A stretch of 45,641 bases of DNA from Chryseobacterium balustinum (GTDB taxonomy: Bacteria; Bacteroidota; Bacteroidia; Flavobacteriales; Weeksellaceae): contig NZ_FUZE01000027.1 in assembly GCF_900168205.1 (NCBI RefSeq), forward strand, positions 1 through 45,641, in the 5' to 3' direction. A program made the position numbers and the translations under genes. The notes under the pieces were generated by a model. It was given only the letters and a program-made list of their open reading frames with translations, was not told the origin of the DNA and did not search any database. Of the stretch, positions 40,245-45,641 are shown piece after piece (the first letter of the stretch is position 1; each line of letters opens with the position of its first letter).

Positions 40245-40302
40245 TGCAAAGTTGGAAAATGATGAAAAGACTGATGTGACCGAATCAAAGATTGTTGTAG
40301 CC
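40245..40302 (-). promoter_or_regulatory. Candidate AraC operator and -7 box, site 2
   Basis: On the minus strand GGCTACAACAA (40302-40292), GGTCACATC (40281-40273) and AACTTTGCA (40253-40245) occur with the same spacings as in site 1: 21 bp between half-sites and 57 bases from the first G to the last base of the box. The intervening sequence is different, so the match is of the site and not of a recent copy. It lies 34 bases before the SDR ATG. Confidence 0.72.
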
Positions 40303-40353
40303 AAAACTAAGATGCGAAAAGTTTAGTTTTCAAATATTTGTGATAAAAATGTT

Positions 40354-40361
40354 TATTTTTG
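40354..40361 (+). promoter_or_regulatory. TAnnTTTG box for the M23 peptidase gene
   Basis: TATTTTTG, 16 bases before the ATG, in the divergent region shared with the classical SDR gene. A TTG at 40338 is closer (13 bases) than the usual 17-23. Confidence 0.4.
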
Positions 40362-40377
40362 ATAAAAATACAATCGC

Positions 40378-41214
40378 ATGAAATTTTACCAATCCATATT
40401 TTTTAGCTTGCTTTTTTGTTTTTCCTTTTGTGATGCACAGGAAATTCCGAAAGTGAAATTGAATCAGTTTAGAAATAGTTATAAACAAGATTATCGAAAC
40501 GATACACTTTCCCTTAAAATCGAGAATCCATTAGCTTGTCCTTTAAGAATTAAAATTTTTTCTGATTATTTAAAAAATAAAAATTTAATTGATGATACCT
40601 TGAAAGTAATAGCCTATGAAAATTCTTTTGCTGAGATTAAGATATTCGCTAAAGATATCGATCTCAAAAAATTAGAACTTAAGATCAATCAGGCATTTGG
40701 TGATGATCGTAAAATAATAAAACAAAATAATCTTGCACTCCCCTTTCCTAAAGGTAAAACGTATCAAATTATGCAATCTAATAAAGGAAGCTTCAGTCAT
40801 AATGATGATTATTCAAGATATGCTGTAGATTTTGAAATGAAAACTGGCGATACCATTACAAGTGCAGATGATGGCTTTGTTGTAGGGGTTATTAAAGATT
40901 ATGAATATGGCGGGAACGATAGAAAATGGAGGGATTTTGCCAACTATATTACTATTTATCATCCTCAAAGCGGATTATTCACCCAATATGTACATCTAAA
41001 AAAAGACGGAAGCTTTGTGAAAGTTGGTGATGCTGTAAAAAGAAATCAACCGATTGGTTTGAGTGGAATGACCGGTTTTGCTTCCGGAGAGCATTTGCAT
41101 TTTAATGTTTTAATTCCTGAAAAAGGAAAGACTTTAAAATCAGTTCCGTTCAGTTTTGAAAATAACCTTTCTTCACAAAGTTTAAAAAAGAATATGAAAG
41201 TGACAAACAAATAA
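40378..41214 (+). CDS. M23-family metallopeptidase (LytM-like)
   Basis: A 278-residue exported protein (signal peptide MKFYQSIFFSLLFCFSFCDAQ). The N-terminal 100 residues form a strand-rich domain of unknown type. The catalytic M23 domain from about 125 has the zinc ligands H141 and D151 (SHNDDYSRYAVDF), H206 in YVHLKK, and the HxH pair H239-L-H241 in GEHLHFNV. The domain is complete, so it is probably an active peptidoglycan or peptide hydrolase. It is followed 13 bases later by a small membrane protein gene. Confidence 0.92.
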   Translation: MKFYQSIFFSLLFCFSFCDAQEIPKVKLNQFRNSYKQDYRNDTLSLKIENPLACPLRIKIFSDYLKNKNLIDDTLKVIAYENSFAEIKIFAKDIDLKKLELKINQAFGDDRKIIKQNNLALPFPKGKTYQIMQSNKGSFSHNDDYSRYAVDFEMKTGDTITSADDGFVVGVIKDYEYGGNDRKWRDFANYITIYHPQSGLFTQYVHLKKDGSFVKVGDAVKRNQPIGLSGMTGFASGEHLHFNVLIPEKGKTLKSVPFSFENNLSSQSLKKNMKVTNK

Positions 41215-41227
41215 TTAATTTCAATCT

Positions 41228-41554
41228 ATGAAAATAACCAAACACATTATCATCAGAATTTTGGCAGTAGCCGTTCCCCTACTTTTATTATATTTCTATT
41301 CTGAAATGGCTTTCGAAGCCAATCGACAACGAGAACACCGTACTGATGTAGGTTTAGGGATTGCATTTCTGGTTGTATTTGTTTTGATTATTCTGCTGGT
41401 GGGTTTTATTACAGATTCTATTATTAGGATTTATAAGAAACAATATTCTATTGCTATGATTAATGTCCCTTTTTTGCTTTTATTTTTAATTCCGGTCTTG
41501 TATATTTCTTGTCAGTTTTCGAGTGAAGCTTTTTACTGTCAATGTTTTAGTTAA
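41228..41554 (+). CDS. Small membrane protein, unknown function
   Basis: A 108-residue three-helix membrane protein: residues 9-27, 44-68 (LGIAFLVVFVLIILLVGFITDSI) and 80-97. A loop QREHRTDVGLG links the first two helices. The C-terminal tail is CQFSSEAFYCQCFS, with three cysteines. No family is recognised. It probably shares the M23 peptidase transcript. Confidence 0.65.
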   Translation: MKITKHIIIRILAVAVPLLLLYFYSEMAFEANRQREHRTDVGLGIAFLVVFVLIILLVGFITDSIIRIYKKQYSIAMINVPFLLLFLIPVLYISCQFSSEAFYCQCFS

Positions 41555-41641
41555 AAATCTCTTAGAAATCATAAATAAATATTAAATTTTCCACAGCATT
41601 GAGAATTAAGTGTATTTTCGTTTTCATAAAATTGAATATAT

Positions 41642-41992
41642 ATGAAAAGACTTTTTACAATCTCAGGAATTTTTACACTCCTTTTATTTTCTCAAAATAC
41701 TTTTGCGCAGGAAGTACAATCTGAACTTACAATGACCTATAAAGGAGATAACATCAAAAAAAATACTCAAGAACGCACAATTATTCTAAACGGAAATGTA
41801 ATGCTAAAAACAAAAAACATTTCTTTGGCAAATGCCGAAAAAGTAACGATAGACGAGAAAAACAATATGGTTACCATTTACAATCCAAAAGATTTTAAAA
41901 TACTGTATGCTAAAACGCTATCAAAAACAGGAGGAAGCAATAAAAATATAATCCTGTATAATACCAAAGAAGAAAGCATCACCTTTCAATAA
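41642..41992 (+). CDS. Small LptA/OstA-like periplasmic protein
   Basis: A 116-residue protein with a signal peptide (MKRLFTISGIFTLLLFSQNTFAQ). The mature part repeats short strands ending in aspartate/asparagine turns: RTIILNGNVMLKTKNISLANAEKVTIDEKNNMVTIYNP. This is the beta-jellyroll pattern of LptA/OstA-like lipopolysaccharide transport proteins, though only about half as long. It may be a reduced relative; homology is uncertain. It precedes the GLPGLI gene by 11 bases. Confidence 0.6.
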   Translation: MKRLFTISGIFTLLLFSQNTFAQEVQSELTMTYKGDNIKKNTQERTIILNGNVMLKTKNISLANAEKVTIDEKNNMVTIYNPKDFKILYAKTLSKTGGSNKNIILYNTKEESITFQ

Positions 41993-42003
41993 TCTTCACA
42001 AAT

Positions 42004-42870
42004 ATGAAAACAAAATTATCTATTCTGCTATTACTGATTACAGGCTTCTGTTTTGCACAATCTAATCAGTTCATTTATGAATATACTTTCAAAATGGATT
42101 CTTTAAACCGAGATAAATCTGATACTGAAAATATGATATTGCAGACTTCACCTAAAGGATCAAAATTTTACAGTCAGGTAAGAGCAGTTTTTGATTCTAC
42201 CACTGCGGCAACTGTTGCAAGTGCAGTAATGAGTGGCAAAGATCATTTTGATTTCACACATTTAAAAAGAGGAAAAGTAGGCTTCGAAGTTCATAAAACG
42301 TATCCTGATTACAAAACGACCCTAAAGAAATCTATCGGTTCTACAGGACTATTGATAACAACGGATCAGAAAATCATCTGGAAAATTACAAATGAAAAAG
42401 ATAAAGTTTTAGGTTACGATGTTCAAAAAGCTACGGCAGATTGGAGAGGAAGAAAATGGATCGTTTGGTTTGCTCCGGAAATACCTTTGCAGGACGGTCC
42501 TCATATATTTTCTGGGCTTCCGGGACTTATTGTTAAGATTGAAGATACAAAAGGCGATCATTCATTTAAGTTGATTGCAACCAAAAAGGTAAATGCAGTG
42601 CAAAAAGAAAATGAAAGCACAGTTATTTTTAAACCCAAAGATATCCCTATAAACGAAGAAAAATTCAGAAAACTCTGGAAAGAATATAAAGAAGATCCTG
42701 TGAAAGATTTACGTCAGATGCATGGCTCTTCAAGCGGTGCTGCCATCATATCAATGTCGCTTAACGGGGAGACTATTACACCGGAAGAAATTTTAAGAAA
42801 ATCAGAAATCAGTTATAAAGAACAAATTAAGAAAGTAAATAATTTCCTTGAACTCGATTTATACAGATAA
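42004..42870 (+). CDS. GLPGLI-family secreted protein
   Basis: A 288-residue exported protein (signal peptide MKTKLSILLLLITGFCFAQ). The family's name motif is present, GLPGLIVKIED near residue 177, preceded by the expected WFAPEIPLQDGPHIF. GLPGLI proteins (TIGR01200) are restricted to Bacteroidota, occur in many copies per genome and have no known function. Upstream, YEYTFKMDSLNRDKSDTENMILQ is the usual N-terminal domain start. The gene is probably co-transcribed with the LptA-like gene and ends at a weak hairpin (42901). Confidence 0.9.
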   Translation: MKTKLSILLLLITGFCFAQSNQFIYEYTFKMDSLNRDKSDTENMILQTSPKGSKFYSQVRAVFDSTTAATVASAVMSGKDHFDFTHLKRGKVGFEVHKTYPDYKTTLKKSIGSTGLLITTDQKIIWKITNEKDKVLGYDVQKATADWRGRKWIVWFAPEIPLQDGPHIFSGLPGLIVKIEDTKGDHSFKLIATKKVNAVQKENESTVIFKPKDIPINEEKFRKLWKEYKEDPVKDLRQMHGSSSGAAIISMSLNGETITPEEILRKSEISYKEQIKKVNNFLELDLYR

Positions 42871-42900
42871 AACATTCGATTTAAATATTATTTCAAAAAT

Positions 42901-42929
42901 AACACGGACAATTAAGTCAGTGTTTTTTG
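42901..42929 (+). terminator. Terminator after the GLPGLI gene
   Basis: The arms AACACGGAC and GTCAGTGTT (one mismatch), an AATTAA loop and a T-run, 30 bases after the stop codon. Confidence 0.7.
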
Positions 42930-43033
42930 TTTTTATAAGTTGATTCAAAATTAATATCTCAGAAATTCCTATTTGGTGTAAAAATAGATAGGTAACTGGT
43001 AACACTTTATCTCAATATAAAAAATATCTCAAT

Positions 43034-44047
43034 ATGAAATCACAAAACAGTTTAGAAAAAAGAAGCCTTCGAGGCAAAACTGTCGTAGTCACGGGAGGAA
43101 CCAGCGGAGTCGGAAGAGCTGCCGTTGAAGCGTTTGCTTTTGAAGGTTGTAATATCGTTATCGCAGCAAGAGGTCAGGAAGCTTTAGACGAAACATTAAA
43201 TATCTGCAAAGATTTAGGAGTAAATGCTATTGCCGTTTCCACCGATGTATCGAAAGCTGAAGAGGTAGACAATCTTTTAAAAGCTGCTCTACAGGAATTT
43301 GGAAGAATTGATATCTGGGTCAATAATGCTGGCGTAATGGCAAGCGGGAAATTCGAAGAAATACCGATGGAGCTTCACGAGCAGGTTATTAAAACCAATC
43401 TTTTCGGATATATGCATGGAGCATATTCTGTTTTACCGCTTTTCAAGGAACAGAATGAAGGTATTTTGATCAATAATGTTTCAATTGGCGGATTTATGCC
43501 CGCTCCTTACAGTGCTGTTTATTCGGCAACAAAATTCGGAATCCGTGGAATGATGGAATGTCTCCATGGTGAAATTTCAGATTATCCCGATATTCATATT
43601 GCCAATCTGTATCCGCAAATCCAGAGATCAACGGGAAATATGCATTCGGCAAAGTTTTCAGGACTTGATTTTAAAATTCCACCGTTTGCATCAGACCCAA
43701 GAGATACGGCTGATAAAATCGTACAGTTAGCCAAAGAGCCACAGAAAGATCTTTTCCCAGACTTTAAATCAAGAGCCTTAGTGAATCTTTACGAAATGTT
43801 TCCAAAAGTGATTATCAATACCGCTTCTGCAGGAATGCGATTAATGATGAAGCTAAAAAACGCACCACCCGATTCCGGAAATGTACTTGAACCATCTTCA
43901 GAACCTCATCGGATTTATGGCGAAACCATTCTTCCCGTTCCCGGAAAGAAAACCAAAATTGCTTTGGTTGCAGGACTTGGGTTGGGATTAGCTTTTATGC
44001 TACTGAAATCAAAAAAAGCAAATAATGATATTTACCTGGAAGATTAA
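43034..44047 (+). CDS. SDR oxidoreductase with C-terminal membrane anchor
   Basis: A 337-residue short-chain dehydrogenase. The cofactor loop is VTGGTSGVGRAA (about 19-30), the NNAGVMASG motif is near 97, and the catalytic YSATK near 163 follows the serine of NNVSIGG. After the SDR core it has about 80 extra residues ending in a hydrophobic helix (KIALVAGLGLGLAFMLLKSKK, about 308-328) that probably tethers it to the inner membrane. This anchored subfamily is frequent in environmental Bacteroidota and Proteobacteria; the substrate is unknown. Third SDR-type gene within 7 kb, without the AraC operator. Confidence 0.9.
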   Translation: MKSQNSLEKRSLRGKTVVVTGGTSGVGRAAVEAFAFEGCNIVIAARGQEALDETLNICKDLGVNAIAVSTDVSKAEEVDNLLKAALQEFGRIDIWVNNAGVMASGKFEEIPMELHEQVIKTNLFGYMHGAYSVLPLFKEQNEGILINNVSIGGFMPAPYSAVYSATKFGIRGMMECLHGEISDYPDIHIANLYPQIQRSTGNMHSAKFSGLDFKIPPFASDPRDTADKIVQLAKEPQKDLFPDFKSRALVNLYEMFPKVIINTASAGMRLMMKLKNAPPDSGNVLEPSSEPHRIYGETILPVPGKKTKIALVAGLGLGLAFMLLKSKKANNDIYLED

Positions 44048-44105
44048 TGATCAACTACGTCAGTTTGAGTAAAATTCTGAAAGAATTTGTATCGAAAACT
44101 ATTTT

Positions 44106-44165
44106 AAAGCAAAAATTAAAACGAGAATCAGTAAAAGGTTCTCGTTTTAATTTTTGCTTTATTTA
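44106..44165 (+). terminator. Strong 22-bp terminator hairpin
   Basis: A perfect inverted repeat of 22 bp (44106-44127 with 44139-44160) with an 11-base loop, A-rich on the left arm and T-rich on the right. It ends transcription from the anchored SDR gene and may work in both directions. Confidence 0.9.
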
Positions 44166-44172
44166 ACTACCT

Positions 44173-44216
44173 GGATTAATTTTCTTTGAAAATTAATCCA
44201 ACCCTTCAGAGAAGGG
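44173..44216. repeat. Two adjacent perfect palindromes
   Basis: GGATTAATTTTC-TTT-GAAAATTAATCC (44173-44199) is followed two bases later by CCCTTC-AGA-GAAGGG (44202-44216). The pair resembles a mobile intergenic palindromic element more than a terminator, as no T-run follows. Confidence 0.7.
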
Positions 44217-44304
44217 GAATTTATGCTGGTTGGATGATATTTTGTATAAATACGGAATATTTTAAATTTATGAGTGTTTATTCTTAGGACTACGGAAAAC
44301 CTTA

Positions 44305-44334
44305 TTGTTTATGAATATAGGTTAATTATATTTG
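44305..44334 (+). promoter_or_regulatory. Well-formed -33/-7 promoter for the KAP NTPase gene
   Basis: TTG at 44305-44307, a 19-base spacer and TATATTTG at 44327-44334 match the flavobacterial promoter consensus better than any other site in the window. Transcription would start near 44340, downstream of the possible TTG start at 44332. This makes ATG 44359 the real start. Confidence 0.75.
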
Positions 44335-44358
44335 AATATTAAATTTAAAATAAAAACT

Positions 44359-45558
44359 ATGTCTTTGAAACATTTAGAGTTAGAAATAAACGAAGAAAAT
44401 CCTTTTGAAAACTGTAAATTAGACAGAAGTAAATATGCAGCTGTTTTAACAAGTATTATAGAAAATTACTCGGAAGGTTTTGTAATGGCTATAAATAATA
44501 AATGGGGAACTGGAAAAACTACTTTTGTCAAAATGTGGGAACAAAGTTTAAAAAATTCTGGGTACGAAACAATTTACTTTAATGCTTGGGAAAATGATTT
44601 TGATAACAGTCCATTAACGGCATTAATTGGAGAATTAAAAATGCTAAGACCCACAGATAATCAAAATTTTAAAAAAGTTATTAGTACTGCTGCTAAGCTA
44701 TCAAAAAATATTGCACCAGCATTAGTTAAAGCTATTTTAAATAAATATCTTGATTCAGAAATTTTAGTAGATACTCTAACAGATAGTGTAAAAACAGGAA
44801 CTGAAATTTTTGAGGACGAGATAAAAGAATATGCTGACAGAAAAAAATCAATTACAGATTTTAGAAATGAATTGTCACAATTTGTTTCTAAAAATTCTGT
44901 TGGAAAACCGTTAATATTTATTATAGATGAGCTTGACAGATGTAGACCAAACTATTCAGTTTCTCTTTTAGAGCAAGTAAAACATTTTTTTTCTGTAAAA
45001 AATATTGTTTTTGTACTATCAATTGATAAGGAACAATTAGGAAATGCCATTTGTGGTGTCTACAATTCTGATAAAATAGATTCTTCAGAGTATCTGAGAC
45101 GATTTATTGATATTGAATATTCTATTCCTGAACCAAAAAGTGGAGAGTTTTTTAATTATTTATTTGACTATTTTGATTATAATTCTTTTTTTAATTCTAA
45201 TGAAAGATTACAACAATATGAATTTAAATATGATAAAGATAGTTTTGTTTCTACCTCAAAACTATTATTGCAAAAATGTAATTTAAGAGAATTAGAAAAA
45301 ATAATGGCAACTACAAGGATGACATTAAGATCATTTTATCAAAATAGCTACGTAATGCCTGTTTTTTACATTTATTTAATTTTTATAAAGTTTATTCACA
45401 ATTCATACTACAAAAACCTAATTTCTAAAAACCTTACATTGTTAGAGGCTCAAAATGAATTTTATAATATTATAAAGCCATATCTAAATAATGATAATAA
45501 AAGACATTTTATACAAATTGAAGGATTACTTTTATTTTATTATAACGAACTTGTTTAA
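44359..45558 (+). CDS. KAP-family P-loop NTPase
   Basis: A 399-residue KAP NTPase. Walker A is NKWGTGKTTF (about 47-56), the family FNAWENDF motif follows at 74-81, and Walker B is LIFIIDELDRCRP (185-197). A sensor-like region VFVLSIDKEQL and a helical C-terminal half end the protein. Bacterial KAP NTPases are often accessory, and some (such as the ATPase of the Qat system) act in phage defence. This one lacks the clear pair of membrane helices found in many KAP proteins; a hydrophobic stretch lies near 343-358. Its base composition is visibly more AT-rich than the neighbouring genes, suggesting transfer. Partners, if any, would lie beyond the window. Confidence 0.87.
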   Translation: MSLKHLELEINEENPFENCKLDRSKYAAVLTSIIENYSEGFVMAINNKWGTGKTTFVKMWEQSLKNSGYETIYFNAWENDFDNSPLTALIGELKMLRPTDNQNFKKVISTAAKLSKNIAPALVKAILNKYLDSEILVDTLTDSVKTGTEIFEDEIKEYADRKKSITDFRNELSQFVSKNSVGKPLIFIIDELDRCRPNYSVSLLEQVKHFFSVKNIVFVLSIDKEQLGNAICGVYNSDKIDSSEYLRRFIDIEYSIPEPKSGEFFNYLFDYFDYNSFFNSNERLQQYEFKYDKDSFVSTSKLLLQKCNLRELEKIMATTRMTLRSFYQNSYVMPVFYIYLIFIKFIHNSYYKNLISKNLTLLEAQNEFYNIIKPYLNNDNKRHFIQIEGLLLFYYNELV

Positions 45559-45573
45559 ACTTATTTAGAAAAA

Positions 45574-45633
45574 GAGTTTCCAGAAAATTAGCAATTTAGA
45601 GTTGCAAAAAAAAAGAACTAAAATCTGGAACTC
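45574..45633. repeat. Inverted repeat after the KAP gene
   Basis: GAGTTTCCAGA (45574-45584) can pair with TCTGGAACTC (45624-45633) with one bulged T, and GCAA with TTGC inside it. It may be a terminator or an element boundary; the window ends 8 bases later. Confidence 0.45.
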
Positions 45634-45641
45634 ATAAGCAA

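Larger units (their letters stand above)
44048..44358. other. 311-base gap with three hairpins
   Basis: No gene is seen. The gap contains hairpins at 44106-44160, 44173-44199 and 44202-44216, then an AT-rich stretch and the promoter of the KAP NTPase gene (44305-44334). Confidence 0.8.

Noticed and set aside
44332..44358. KAP NTPase starting at TTG 44332
   Set aside because: That codon overlaps the TATATTTG promoter box, so it would not be in the transcript; ATG 44359 is preferred.
44359..45558. Calling the KAP NTPase QatA of a Qat defence system
   Set aside because: The protein is shorter than expected and no QatB, QatC or QatD partner is visible; the window ends too soon.

Overview
The window looks like chromosomal DNA of a flavobacterium close to Chryseobacterium (Bacteroidota, Weeksellaceae). 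The basis is AT-rich sequence, start codons without Shine-Dalgarno boxes, several TAnnTTTG -7 promoter boxes, and a gene set typical of the group: GldI-type FKBP lipoprotein, GLPGLI-family protein, DUF4199 protein, GIN-domain lipoprotein, menaquinone genes menB and menA, and many short secreted or lipobox proteins. The genus is an inference from protein and repeat style, not a database result.

Layout. 1-5.1 kb: mnmD divergent from ilvE, then a gldI/cyclophilin-FKBP lipoprotein pair, a secreted protein, and a convergent ParE-type toxin-antitoxin pair sharing its terminator. 5.1-11.4 kb: menB, a DUF2461 protein, two overlapping PH-domain membrane protein genes, menA, an AHSA1-like protein, a UPF0173 hydrolase, and the small SRP RNA (ffs) on the minus strand, which open-reading-frame searches miss. 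11.5-17.9 kb: DUF4199 protein, polyprenyl-phosphate-type glycosyltransferase, three small lipoproteins, a phosphohexomutase and a class I aminotransferase. 17.9-22.6 kb: a membrane-anchored trypsin-like protease and a 951-residue VIT/VWA/DUF2135 protein, separated by two diverged copies of a double-hairpin repeat. 22.8-28.9 kb: membrane protein, kdsB, a LolA-like protein, a glutathione peroxidase, an Lrp regulator divergent from an EamA exporter, a DtxR-type metalloregulator and a threonine aldolase.

28.9-35.2 kb, minus strand: two small proteins, then a close-packed six-gene run (MFS transporter, DsbA/FrnE-like protein, nucleosidase, MDR oxidoreductase, MutS-like ATPase broken by a frameshift, SMR efflux pump). 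35.4-40.2 kb: a serine beta-lactamase-fold protein facing an alternating SDR/AraC/SDR/AraC cluster. Both SDR genes there carry the same upstream site, two GGnnACA half-sites 21 bp apart, at an identical distance from a -7-like box; this is the best candidate for an undescribed regulatory circuit in the window. 40.4-44.0 kb: M23 peptidase, small proteins, an LptA-like fragment, a GLPGLI protein and a membrane-anchored SDR. 44.1-45.6 kb: three hairpins in a row, then a KAP P-loop NTPase with its own well-formed promoter, possibly the edge of an accessory or defence region continuing past the window.

Most of the sequence is ordinary core genome. The unusual content is regulatory or repetitive: the AraC/SDR operators, the covarying hairpin repeat, a 13-mer recurring upstream of minus-strand genes, several palindromic intergenic elements, and the MutS-like frameshift. 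No tRNA, rRNA, CRISPR array or insertion sequence was recognised.
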